From positions 248,001-312,000 of the forward strand of contig NZ_RJVQ01000004.1 in NCBI RefSeq assembly GCF_003856525.1: a stretch of DNA of 64,000 nucleotides, read 5' to 3'. Position 1 is the stretch's first letter. Each line of letters begins with the position of its first letter. Below the pieces are notes generated by a model. The model saw only the letters and a program-made list of their open reading frames with translations. It had not been told where the DNA came from and searched no databases. Below are positions 1 to 8,458 of this stretch, piece after piece. The DNA comes from Vibrio viridaestus. GTDB taxonomy: Bacteria; Pseudomonadota; Gammaproteobacteria; Enterobacterales; Vibrionaceae. Position numbers and translations under genes: made by a program.

Positions 1-1
1 T

Positions 2-199
2 ACCGTTGCTGTCGGCGATGGTGCAAACGACTTAGTGATGATGGAAGCAGCTGGGCTTGGTATCGCTTATCATGCCAAACCAAAAGTTGAAGCAAGAGCG
101 CAAACATCGGTACGCTTTTCAGCGTTAGGTGGCGTCCTGTGTATTCTCTCTGCGGGACTTGCTAAACAGGGCAAACTGTCTTGGCAGAAAAGAGCTTAG
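2..199 (+). CDS. serB: Phosphoserine phosphatase SerB, C-terminal fragment
   Basis: Only the last 65 codons lie in the window; the 5' part is cut off by the left edge. The visible stretch contains VGDGANDLVMM, the HAD-family motif IV that binds the catalytic magnesium, followed by the conserved GIAYHAKPKV stretch of SerB. SerB hydrolyses O-phosphoserine to serine in the last step of serine synthesis, in the cytoplasm. The stop TAG at 197-199 is followed by a short gap and then by the convergent PilZ-protein gene. Finding serB next to this PilZ gene and radA is the Vibrio arrangement as I remember it. Confidence 0.93.
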   Translation, partial: TVAVGDGANDLVMMEAAGLGIAYHAKPKVEARAQTSVRFSALGGVLCILSAGLAKQGKLSWQKRA

Positions 200-257
200 G
201 TAAGACTAAGTAGAGAGAATAAATAACAATAGTGACAGGGGCGTAGATGTCCCTGTG

Positions 258-2603
258 CTATGTATTCAACTCCAGTCTAATCAACACTTCTTCAGTAATG
301 TCCGTTATCTGTGCGTAACCGGCCAGATTACTAATTTCCTTCTCCAAGCTTTTACCATGATATGAGCTCAGTTGGGTCAGTTCATGCAGATCTTTTTTGA
401 GGAGCGAGGTCATCGGGTTAAAAATGGGCAGTCCCACAATTCGTAAAACAAAGATGTCGCCAAATAAAGAGGCATCTCTAAGGAAGGAAATCCTTTCCTG
501 AGTCGATTCGAAGTCACTCCTTATCCTTGTATCAACCGATTGGATTCTTGCGCCAAACTTACGAACAGAAATATAAATCTCGTTGTAGACTGGTTTAGCA
601 TTATCAATACGTTTCATGGGGGTCGCTAACAGTGTATTCGTGTGGCCTCGAAAAATCGGTTCTAGTGAGAGCTTTTGATCCGACCCCAATTTGGCTAATA
701 GCATAAGATAAGGCTCGAGAGGATAGGTAACACCGATAGCTTTAGTGCTTAGCGTTGCTCCTTTTCTTTCGACAAAGATTGGAGCGCACACCACATTGCT
801 AAGCAATATATCGTGAAAGCTTTCTAGTAATCCTTCATTTGGCAAAAGCTCTTTGATTTCAGAAAGACGATCAAGATTGCTTTCGATCAGTTTATTCAGA
901 AACGCGATAATTTTTACCGTTGCACTAGAATCATCCATGACCAACTGTAATTGTGTTCCACCGTCGTCCGTGCGTAGAACCGTGTAAGGAACATGTTCTA
1001 ATGAAACTGTTTTGGAGTAGCCTTTTAATTCGAGAAAGTGGACGTGTACTTTATCTTCCGCTTTTAATTCAGATGGCGCATTCAGTACGACACTCAAGCC
1101 TCTTTTAGAAATATCTTTGGTATTGCCTTTGAGAATGGCCGTTTCACCAAATTTGATTTCAATGGGTGAGTTTAAGTTGTATCTAGGCTCTTTTCTTTGT
1201 GAGCGCGTATCATAGAATATAGAGAAGGGCTTACCTGTTTGTTGCCTAGATTGGCGATAAGCATTGAGTTCTGAGGGGGGAATCCGCGGTTTATCGACAA
1301 ATAGATAGTCACTTGCAGCCTCGGGAGTATTGATCTCCTGCAGTATTCCCATGTGGGTTAGTGGAAACAAGTGGTGCTCTAACTCTTCAGACTTTTCACT
1401 CAGTGATGCTTTGTCTTCGTCAGTCAGCTCAAACACGGATAAACGAAAAACGCGCCACGAATCGCGTTTAGCCCCAAGGTGCCAAAACAATTTTCTTTCC
1501 TGTGGCGTTCCCTCGGTACGTATCATTGAAAAGAAGAGTTTTTTCTCTTTGTGCATATGTTGAAATGCGTAGACTGTCGCCGAAGTTCCTTTTGTTCCTG
1601 GTTTGGTTAAAAACTCCATTCTCTGACTATTAAACAAACCACCTAGAGACTGCTGATTACGCTCATCGTGCCAGTATTTCCAAATATGACGGTTGGATTC
1701 AGTTAACAGAACTGCTTTTATTTCGTCTTTATTAAACAGTATGGGTAACTGGCACGCATGTTTGAGGAAAATATGTTCGAATGCCCTAGTTCTGGCCCGA
1801 ACAATTTTATCTTGATTGTTGTGGCGACTTTTCTGTGTTTCGCTAATCAGGCTTTCATCGATCACTTTTTCTATGACGTCTGAGTCTGTCACTTTAAGCG
1901 TACGCAAAAATTTCACCGAATCATTTTCGTAGGACTCATCGATACCTAGTATGCGATATTCTATTGGCTCATCGATTCCTTCCACCTCAGATTCAGTCAT
2001 GAGTTGTATGAACCGAATTGAGATTGTTTCACCAAGTTTGTATTTGAAAGTCGCAGGGACTTTGAACCGAGCACCCGATGGAGATAAGTCCATCGTTACG
2101 GCATTAATTTTTTCTGCGCGCGAGTTTGAGATTTCTATCTGTGATGACAACTTGAGACGATTCTCTTTGCGTTTTAGGTCGTATCCAAGCTGTACAGATT
2201 CTACTTCAAACGGGATCGAAGTATTAGTTGCGGTTGTTTTTGGGGCCTGACCTTTTTCTCGCATAATGCGAAAGTTGTTACGCGTGTTATACAGAGCTTC
2301 CCAAACACCTTCAGTGTAGCCACCGTATTTTTTTACGAATTTGTGATAGTCATTAAAGGCAACATCATCAAGCCAGTGTGTTCTACCTGCTAATTTATAT
2401 TCTCTGCATTCACCTTGGACTCGTCCTCTAAGATCGACATCTTTAGCACAGGGTTCCATTACTCGGTTCAGTTCCATCTTGACCAATAATTTGACAGACG
2501 GGGACAACCCCTCTGTCAATTGTGACAAAAGGTGCTCAAAATCCTCAGAGTGATAGGCTGGAATCAGTTTTTCTGCTAGAGAAAGAATTTCTGGCTGCTG
2601 CAT
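258..2603 (-). CDS. Two-PilZ-domain cyclic-di-GMP receptor (PlzC-like)
   Basis: A large cytoplasmic protein (781 residues from the chosen start) with two PilZ domains, each with the full c-di-GMP signature. The first, around residues 150-190, has RKENR and then DLSPSG. The second, around residues 465-500, has RKEPR and then DISKRG; both fit RxxxR...DxSxxG. The rest of the protein has no domain I recognise. The gene lies between serB and radA, the position of V. cholerae VC2344 (plzC) as I remember it, so I take it as an orthologue. The frame is open up to an ATG at 2742-2744, which would overlap the radA start codon. I prefer the ATG at 2601-2603 (MQQPEIL), which leaves about 140 bp for divergent promoters. 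No strong ribosome-binding site decides between the two. Confidence 0.88.
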   Translation of the reverse strand: MQQPEILSLAEKLIPAYHSEDFEHLLSQLTEGLSPSVKLLVKMELNRVMEPCAKDVDLRGRVQGECREYKLAGRTHWLDDVAFNDYHKFVKKYGGYTEGVWEALYNTRNNFRIMREKGQAPKTTATNTSIPFEVESVQLGYDLKRKENRLKLSSQIEISNSRAEKINAVTMDLSPSGARFKVPATFKYKLGETISIRFIQLMTESEVEGIDEPIEYRILGIDESYENDSVKFLRTLKVTDSDVIEKVIDESLISETQKSRHNNQDKIVRARTRAFEHIFLKHACQLPILFNKDEIKAVLLTESNRHIWKYWHDERNQQSLGGLFNSQRMEFLTKPGTKGTSATVYAFQHMHKEKKLFFSMIRTEGTPQERKLFWHLGAKRDSWRVFRLSVFELTDEDKASLSEKSEELEHHLFPLTHMGILQEINTPEAASDYLFVDKPRIPPSELNAYRQSRQQTGKPFSIFYDTRSQRKEPRYNLNSPIEIKFGETAILKGNTKDISKRGLSVVLNAPSELKAEDKVHVHFLELKGYSKTVSLEHVPYTVLRTDDGGTQLQLVMDDSSATVKIIAFLNKLIESNLDRLSEIKELLPNEGLLESFHDILLSNVVCAPIFVERKGATLSTKAIGVTYPLEPYLMLLAKLGSDQKLSLEPIFRGHTNTLLATPMKRIDNAKPVYNEIYISVRKFGARIQSVDTRIRSDFESTQERISFLRDASLFGDIFVLRIVGLPIFNPMTSLLKKDLHELTQLSSYHGKSLEKEISNLAGYAQITDITEEVLIRLELNT

Positions 2604-2742
2604 ATTTTTGGTAACGTTAGACTCTCTATCTGATATCGTCTCTAATAAGACTATCTTTAGCGGCTCATTGTTATATTTCAAACTAATAATAGATGGAAGT
2701 TCAAAGTGAGTCACACAATTATTGTTCTCAGTAAGAGGTAAC

Positions 2743-4122
2743 ATGGCGAAAGTAAAAAGAGCCTATGTATGTAATGACTGTGGTGCAGACTATCCGCGCT
2801 GGCAAGGGCAGTGCAGTGCATGTGGTGCTTGGAACACGATTTCTGAAATCAGACTAGCGGCATCCCCAACCGTTGCTCGCAATGAAAGATTAACAGGATA
2901 TGCAGGTTCTGTTTCAGAAACAAAAGTACAAACCCTATCTGATATTGATCTGCAGGAAGTTCCTCGAGTATCAAGTGGCTTTAAAGAGCTTGATCGGGTA
3001 TTGGGCGGTGGTATTGTTCCTGGCGCCGCTATTTTGATTGGCGGAAACCCAGGGGCGGGTAAGTCAACTCTGCTCTTACAAACCATGTGTTATCTCGCTT
3101 CGCAAATGCCAACGTTGTATGTCACTGGGGAAGAGTCATTACAGCAGGTTGCGATGAGAGCTTCTCGTCTGGGATTGCCGAAGGATAATCTTAAAATGTT
3201 ATCCGAGACGAATGTCGATCGTATCTGTCAGGTGGCAGAGAAAGAGAAGCCGAAAATATTAGTCGTTGACTCTATTCAGGTGATGCATGTTGCGGATGTT
3301 CAGTCCTCTCCGGGCAGTGTCGCTCAAGTTAGAGAGTCCGCAACAGCACTTACGCGTTATGCTAAGCAGAATAATGTCGCGGTTTTCATTGTAGGGCATG
3401 TGACGAAAGATGGTACATTAGCCGGCCCCAAAGTATTGGAACACATCATCGATTGTTCGGTATTACTTGATGGTGGTACTGACAGCCGTTTTCGTACGCT
3501 TCGCAGTCACAAAAACCGTTTTGGCGCAGTCAATGAGCTAGGCGTGTTTGCAATGACCGGACATGGAATGAAAGAGGTGAGTAACCCTTCCGCGATATTT
3601 TTATCTCGGGGAGAAGAAGAAACCTCTGGAAGTTCAGTTATGGTCATTTGGGAAGGAACTCGTCCATTGCTGGTTGAAATTCAGGCTTTGGTTGATTATT
3701 CACAGCTTGCCAATCCTCGCCGCGTTGCGGTAGGTCTGGAGCAAAACCGACTATCACTGCTTCTTGCTGTATTGCATAAACATGGCGGTCTGCAGATGGC
3801 TGACCAAGATGTATTTGTCAATGTTGTCGGTGGAGTCAAGGTGACTGAGACTGCCGCTGACCTTGCTTTGGTGATGGCGTTACTCTCTAGTTTCCGCGAC
3901 CGAGCTCTGCCCAAAGATGTGGTCATTTTTGGTGAAGTGGGACTGGCCGGAGAAATTCGCCCGGTACCTAGTGGTCAGGAGCGTTTGCATGAAGCCTTTA
4001 AGCATGGTTTCAGAAAAGCCATTATCCCTGCGGCTAATATGCCGAAAGGAGGTATCGATGGAATGCAAATACATCCGGTTAAAAAGCTTTCTGAGGCGAT
4101 CTCTGCTTTCGAAGAATTATAG
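2743..4122 (+). CDS. radA: DNA repair protein RadA
   Basis: RadA (459 aa) is a RecA-like ATPase that promotes branch migration of recombination intermediates. The N-terminus holds a four-cysteine zinc finger (CNDCG ... CSACG). A Walker A box GGNPGAGKST follows near residue 100 and the diagnostic KNRFG motif near residue 255. The C-terminal third resembles the Lon protease domain, as in all RadA proteins. An upstream in-frame start at 2722 exists, but the ATG at 2743 has a good Shine-Dalgarno sequence (AAGAGGT) and gives the family's usual MAKVKRAYVC-like start. The gene is divergent from the PilZ gene and followed by fusA2 on the same strand after a 200 bp gap. Confidence 0.96.
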   Translation: MAKVKRAYVCNDCGADYPRWQGQCSACGAWNTISEIRLAASPTVARNERLTGYAGSVSETKVQTLSDIDLQEVPRVSSGFKELDRVLGGGIVPGAAILIGGNPGAGKSTLLLQTMCYLASQMPTLYVTGEESLQQVAMRASRLGLPKDNLKMLSETNVDRICQVAEKEKPKILVVDSIQVMHVADVQSSPGSVAQVRESATALTRYAKQNNVAVFIVGHVTKDGTLAGPKVLEHIIDCSVLLDGGTDSRFRTLRSHKNRFGAVNELGVFAMTGHGMKEVSNPSAIFLSRGEEETSGSSVMVIWEGTRPLLVEIQALVDYSQLANPRRVAVGLEQNRLSLLLAVLHKHGGLQMADQDVFVNVVGGVKVTETAADLALVMALLSSFRDRALPKDVVIFGEVGLAGEIRPVPSGQERLHEAFKHGFRKAIIPAANMPKGGIDGMQIHPVKKLSEAISAFEEL

Positions 4123-4322
4123 AGAAATTTGTTGAATAACTAGACAAATGGTAGGATGCACGCCAAGACTTTCTACTCATTATATAAAGTAGAAATGTTG
4201 GGCTATTATTACCCATCGACACACGAAAATAATTTTTAACCAAAATGTTCGCAGGGCTATCAGTATTGACAGATTATGATATACTCTGCGCGCACTTTAT
4301 ACCTTATTAACAGAGTAAGACA

Positions 4323-6407
4323 ATGACTGACTTATCAAAATACAGAAACATTGGTATTTTCGCGCACGTTGATGCGGGTAAAACTACCACAACTGAGCGT
4401 ATCCTAAAGCTTACCGGTATGATCCACAAAACTGGTGAAGTACACGATGGTGAATCTACTACAGACTTCATGGAACAGGAAGCTGAGCGTGGTATTACAA
4501 TCCAGTCAGCTGCGGTAAGTTGTTTCTGGAAAGACCACCGTTTTAACGTTATCGACACCCCGGGACACGTTGACTTCACAGTTGAAGTTTACCGTTCTCT
4601 TAAAGTTCTTGACGGTGGTATTGGTGTATTCTGTGGTTCAGGTGGTGTTGAACCTCAATCTGAAACTAACTGGCGTTATGCTAACGAATCTGAAGTTTCA
4701 CGTATCATCTTCGTTAACAAACTAGACCGTATGGGTGCAGATTTCTACCGTGTTGTTGATCAGGTGAAAAATGTTCTTGCTGCAACTCCGCTTGTTATGA
4801 CTCTGCCTATCGGTATCGAAGAAAACTTCGTTGGTGTTGTTGATGTACTGACTCGTCAAGCGTACGTTTGGGATGACACTGGTCTTCCAGAAAACTACTC
4901 TATTCAAGAAGTTCCTGCAGACATGGTTGACGATGTTGAACAATATCGTGAAGAACTGATCGAAACTGCAGTTGAGCAAGACGACGACCTAATGATGGCG
5001 TACATGGAAGGCGAAGAACCTTCAATCGAAGACATCAAACGTTGTATCCGTAAAGGTACTCGTGACCTAGCATTCTTCCCAACATACTGTGGTTCTGCAT
5101 TTAAGAACAAAGGTGTTCAGCTTGTTCTTGACGCTGTTGTTGATTACTTACCAGCTCCAACTGAAGTTGATCCTCAACCACTTATGGACGAAGAAGGCAA
5201 CGAAACTGGCGAACACGCTATCGTTTCTGCTGAAGAATCATTCAAAGCGCTTGCATTCAAAATCATGGATGACCGTTTTGGCGCTCTAACTTTCGTTCGT
5301 ATTTACTCTGGTAAACTGAACAAAGGCGACACCATCCTTAACTCGTTCACTGGTAAAACAGAGCGTGTTGGCCGTATGGTTGAAATGCAAGCGAATGATC
5401 GTAAAGAACTGACTAGCGCACAAGCGGGTGACATTATCGCTATCGTTGGTATGAAAAACGTTCAAACTGGTCACACTCTATGTGATCCTAAGCACCCATG
5501 TACTCTTGAGCCAATGGTGTTCCCAACTCCAGTTATCGAAATCGCTGTTAAGCCTAAAGATAAAAACGGTTCTGAGAAAATGGGTATCGCGATCGGTAAA
5601 ATGGTTGCAGAAGATCCATCATTCCAGGTTGAAACTGATGAAGATTCAGGTGAAACAATCCTGAAAGGTATGGGTGAACTTCACCTAGATATCAAAGTGG
5701 ATATCCTGAAACGTACTTACGGCGTTGAGCTAGAAGTAGGTAAACCACAGGTAGCTTACCGTGAAACTATCACTAAAGCAGTTGAAGATAGCTACACGCA
5801 TAAGAAACAGTCTGGTGGTTCTGGTCAATTCGGTAAGATCGATTACCGCATCAAACCAGGTGAGCCAAACTCAGGTTTCACGTTCAAATCAACAGTTGTT
5901 GGTGGTAACGTACCTAAAGAATTCTGGCCTGCAGTAGAGAAAGGTTTCGCATCAATGATGGGTGAGGGTGTTCTTGCTGGATTCCCAACTCTAGATGTTG
6001 AAGTTGAACTGTTTGACGGTGGCTTCCACGCAGTTGACTCATCTGCAATCGCATTTGAAATCGCAGCGAAAGGCGCATTCCGTCAGTCTATGCCTAAAGC
6101 AGGCGCTCAACTTCTTGAGCCTATCATGCACGTAGACGTGTTCTCACCAGAAGATAACGTTGGTGACGTTATCGGTGACCTTAACCGTCGTCGTGGTATG
6201 ATCAAAAACCAAGAAGCTGGTGCAACTGGTGTTCGTATTAAAGCAGACGTTCCTCTATCAGAAATGTTTGGCTACATCGGTCACCTACGTACAATTACTT
6301 CAGGTCGTGGTCAGTTCTCTATGGAATTTGAACGCTACTCTGCATGTCCGGCAAACGTTGCTGAGCAAGTAATTGCTGAAGAAAAAGCGAAAAAAGCAGC
6401 TAAGTAA
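4323..6407 (+). CDS. fusA2: Elongation factor G, second copy (EF-G2)
   Basis: A 694-residue translational GTPase with all EF-G hallmarks: the G1 motif [12 protein letters not shown] at residues 15-26, the switch II motif DTPGH near residue 80, NKLD, and domains II-V through to the C-terminus. It stands alone, not in the str operon with rpsL, rpsG and tuf. That matches the extra EF-G carried by vibrios beside radA (VC2342 by memory). Known second EF-Gs differ in specialisation between translocation and ribosome recycling; the sequence does not say which applies here. A strong terminator follows at 6439. Confidence 0.93.
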   Translation: MTDLSKYRNIGIFAHVDAGKTTTTERILKLTGMIHKTGEVHDGESTTDFMEQEAERGITIQSAAVSCFWKDHRFNVIDTPGHVDFTVEVYRSLKVLDGGIGVFCGSGGVEPQSETNWRYANESEVSRIIFVNKLDRMGADFYRVVDQVKNVLAATPLVMTLPIGIEENFVGVVDVLTRQAYVWDDTGLPENYSIQEVPADMVDDVEQYREELIETAVEQDDDLMMAYMEGEEPSIEDIKRCIRKGTRDLAFFPTYCGSAFKNKGVQLVLDAVVDYLPAPTEVDPQPLMDEEGNETGEHAIVSAEESFKALAFKIMDDRFGALTFVRIYSGKLNKGDTILNSFTGKTERVGRMVEMQANDRKELTSAQAGDIIAIVGMKNVQTGHTLCDPKHPCTLEPMVFPTPVIEIAVKPKDKNGSEKMGIAIGKMVAEDPSFQVETDEDSGETILKGMGELHLDIKVDILKRTYGVELEVGKPQVAYRETITKAVEDSYTHKKQSGGSGQFGKIDYRIKPGEPNSGFTFKSTVVGGNVPKEFWPAVEKGFASMMGEGVLAGFPTLDVEVELFDGGFHAVDSSAIAFEIAAKGAFRQSMPKAGAQLLEPIMHVDVFSPEDNVGDVIGDLNRRRGMIKNQEAGATGVRIKADVPLSEMFGYIGHLRTITSGRGQFSMEFERYSACPANVAEQVIAEEKAKKAAK

Positions 6408-6438
6408 TTTAAATTAACTTAGTTAGCATTTAAATGAA

Positions 6439-6469
6439 AACAAGGACCTTACAGGTCCTTGTTTTTTTT
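6439..6469 (+). terminator. Rho-independent terminator of fusA2
   Basis: Ten-base-pair stem (AACAAGGACC / GGTCCTTGTT) with a five-base loop, running into eight T residues, 31 bases after the fusA2 stop. It separates fusA2 from the convergent araC-type gene and marks the left border of the Tad pilus region. Confidence 0.93.
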
Positions 6470-6479
6470 GATTAAGACT

Positions 6480-7235
6480 TTATGAGATGTTGATATCCGC
6501 TTGCGCTCTATATTGTTGAGGCGTTAAACCTGTGCGCTTTTTAAATATACGTGAAAAGTAGGATATGTCGTGATAACCACATTGATAGGCAATAGACGCT
6601 ATCTTCTCTTTATTGGATGGAACAAGCAACGTTTTAGCCAGTGCTACTCTTTTGTTAATAATATAGTCCTGAAAGCTCATACCCATGTATGAATGAAATT
6701 GTTTAGAGAAGTAGCACTCTGAGCAGTGCATCTTCTTGGCCATCTCTGACAAGATGATTTTTTCATGAATATTTTTATTGATGTACTCTATACTCTCACG
6801 CATTGATCTTTTCGCTGTTGTAGCATGACCCCTTACTATCATTTGGCTGGAAGTATCATTAATCTCTATATAGTGCTCTGAAGCAAGCTGGTAAATCTTA
6901 CTAATTGCCTCTCCCTTTATTTTTAGTTCTGTTACGCTATAAGACTTAATAGTCTCAGAGTCTGCTAAGTTTGGTAAAGATTGATAGTCTTCATGCAAGA
7001 TTATAAGTGGCTTATTCAGATTTGAGCATATCTTGATAGCGGCGGGCAGAATTGACTTCATTTCAACTCCCTTAGCGTAGAACACCGCAACTTTAAGATC
7101 TGGATTGGTTAGTTCCGATATATCTAGGTTCACTTCCCGAACATAAAATCTCTGATAGATCTGATGTCGAAGAAAATTTGGCATTTTTTCAATGTTACAT
7201 CCAAACCAGTGAATGAGATATTTTTTACTTAGCAT
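6480..7235 (-). CDS. AraC-family transcriptional regulator, next to the Tad pilus locus
   Basis: A 251-residue protein with a C-terminal AraC double helix-turn-helix from about residue 145 to 245. The second helix pair carries the family signature (IASIAYQCGYHDISYFSRIFKKRTGLTP). The N-terminal 130 residues have no recognisable cupin ligand domain. Their alternating hydrophobic strands look somewhat like a receiver fold, but no phosphorylatable aspartate can be assigned. It is divergent from flp across a 389 bp AT-rich gap, which suggests it controls the pilus locus (inference). The DNA-binding domain closely resembles that of the AraC protein at 21966-22712. No signal peptide is visible. Confidence 0.85.
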   Translation of the reverse strand: MLSKKYLIHWFGCNIEKMPNFLRHQIYQRFYVREVNLDISELTNPDLKVAVFYAKGVEMKSILPAAIKICSNLNKPLIILHEDYQSLPNLADSETIKSYSVTELKIKGEAISKIYQLASEHYIEINDTSSQMIVRGHATTAKRSMRESIEYINKNIHEKIILSEMAKKMHCSECYFSKQFHSYMGMSFQDYIINKRVALAKTLLVPSNKEKIASIAYQCGYHDISYFSRIFKKRTGLTPQQYRAQADINIS

Positions 7236-7333
7236 GCGTCTAACTCCGAGAATGGTTTTATTCTCACAATATTTTGCTATTTAAGTTTCTAGCCAGCATG
7301 TTAAGACGTTGTTTATTAGTGCTTATTTAATCA

Positions 7334-7475
7334 TTTCCATAGTGAAACATTCAGTTATTTCATATATGAAGATGGATTAATATATCTGATTTTTGTATTT
7401 ATTGGATGAGTATAATTTAGTCAATTTATCTGTTAGTGCAAGTTTATTGGTCGCCAAGTTTCATATTTTTATGAA
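7334..7475. promoter_or_regulatory. Inverted repeats in the araC-flp intergenic region
   Basis: The 389 bp gap (7236-7624) is AT-rich and I see no gene in it. It contains three TTC/GAA dyads: TTTC-N6-GAAA at 7334-7347, the perfect palindrome TTCATATATGAA at 7359-7370, and TTCAT-N6-ATGAA at 7460-7475. The last two centres are 103 bp apart. A TATAAT hexamer at 7411-7416 could be the -10 element of the flp promoter, but no matching -35 box is convincing. These are candidate operators for one of the two AraC proteins; this is inference. Confidence 0.4.
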
Positions 7476-7624
7476 GCAATATCTCATTAAAAATGTCGAT
7501 CCATGTCATAAAAAATCAATAGTAAGACAAGAGAGTCCTATTGGGGTCGCTAATAGTCCTAACCGAATCAAATTGTGAGTCTTATAGTTCATTTACATTG
7601 TTCGAACAGCGTGGAGATGATGAT

Positions 7625-7828
7625 ATGAACAATTTTGTAGAGAAGTGTAAGGCCTTTTGGAAGGACGAGGAGGGGCTTACTGTTGTGGAATATGTGATTG
7701 GCGCTGGGCTACTGGTTGTAGCATTAACGGCCGTCTTTTCCACAATGAATACGAAGCTAACAACTAAGTTAAGTGCAATTATCGATAGTATCGGCTCTAC
7801 GTCATCCTCAACATCCACAACTCCGTAA
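7625..7828 (+). CDS. flp: Flp-type IVb major pilin prepilin
   Basis: A 67-residue prepilin of the Flp/Fap family. The leader (about 20 residues) ends at the processing site EEG|LTVVEY, which matches the G|xxxxEY rule for Flp pilins cut by TadV. The hydrophobic alpha-helical segment VIGAGLLVVALTAV follows, and the tail is a short Ser/Thr-rich stretch. The frame is open from 7541, but the ATG at 7625 has a GGAG eight bases upstream and gives the standard Flp length. It is the first gene of the tad cluster. A hairpin without a T run lies between it and tadV. Confidence 0.95.
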   Translation: MNNFVEKCKAFWKDEEGLTVVEYVIGAGLLVVALTAVFSTMNTKLTTKLSAIIDSIGSTSSSTSTTP

Positions 7829-7855
7829 GAGTTAGAGGTAGACGTATTAATTAGA

Positions 7856-7883
7856 AGGCATATCTCCTTTTACTGATATGCCT
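7856..7883 (+). other. Intercistronic hairpin between flp and tadV
   Basis: Nine-base-pair stem AGGCATATC / GATATGCCT with a ten-base loop, 28 bases after the flp stop. No T run follows, so it is not a classical terminator. It may protect the 3' end of the pilin mRNA or attenuate readthrough, so that pilin is made in excess of the assembly proteins (inference). Confidence 0.55.
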
Positions 7884-7920
7884 ACTCATATAAAGATTTA
7901 TGACATGGTGGAATATTTAA

Positions 7921-8448
7921 ATGTTAAGTAATATTTTTTATATTCTTATTCTAATTAATTTGTTCTATTTGACATTAACTGATTTAAGAAATTATCGAAT
8001 ACCTAATTCTGGGTTGATTTCATTATTTATTTTTTTACTTATTTTAAAAATATCAGATTACAGTGAATTTAGTTTTTTGTTTTTAGATTTTGTTCCTGCT
8101 GTTATTTTCTTTTTATTTGGATTTTTAATTTATTTATTTAATGGCATGTCTCCTGGGGATGTTAAATTTTTATTTGTTATAGGATTTCTTTTCGGTTATG
8201 AAAATATGCTTGAAGGAGCGTTTTTCGTTTCAACATCAATGGTTTTGATTGGTTTTTTCTACTATTTATTTTTTCTTTCAAACAAAATTTTATTTATCGA
8301 TTTTTTGAAGCTTAGTTTTTCATTTTCGTGGATCGGCTACCAAAGCGTAAATGCTATTACCTCGTGGAGACGTGAAAGCACGAAAGCAATTCCCTTCGCG
8401 CCAATGGTTGTTTTTGGAGTGGCTCTTTTTCAATATTTAAATAGTTGA
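7921..8448 (+). CDS. tadV: TadV prepilin peptidase (CpaA family)
   Basis: A 175-residue multi-pass membrane protein with the two aspartates of A24 aspartic prepilin peptidases: Asp21 in LTDLRNYRIPN and Asp80 in MSPGDVKF. As usual for TadV/CpaA, the N-terminal methylase domain of PilD is missing. It should cleave the leaders of Flp, TadE and TadF at the inner membrane. The gene is visibly more AT-rich than its neighbours, with many TTT/ATT codons, which fits horizontal origin or relaxed codon selection. It lies 92 bp downstream of flp, after a stem-loop. Confidence 0.93.
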   Translation: MLSNIFYILILINLFYLTLTDLRNYRIPNSGLISLFIFLLILKISDYSEFSFLFLDFVPAVIFFLFGFLIYLFNGMSPGDVKFLFVIGFLFGYENMLEGAFFVSTSMVLIGFFYYLFFLSNKILFIDFLKLSFSFSWIGYQSVNAITSWRRESTKAIPFAPMVVFGVALFQYLNS

Positions 8449-8458
8449 GATTTTAATA

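Noticed and set aside
235-256. Hairpin ACAGGG/CCCTGT after serB as a terminator
   Set aside because: The stem is six base pairs with a ten-base loop and no T run, too weak to call.
2604-2744. Extended N-terminus of the PilZ protein
   Set aside because: It would overlap the radA start and occupy the whole divergent promoter region; the ATG at 2603 gives the expected start.
7393-7578. 61-codon frame in the araC-flp gap
   Set aside because: It has a non-ATG start, no ribosome-binding site and a composition typical of AT-rich noncoding DNA; the region fits a promoter.
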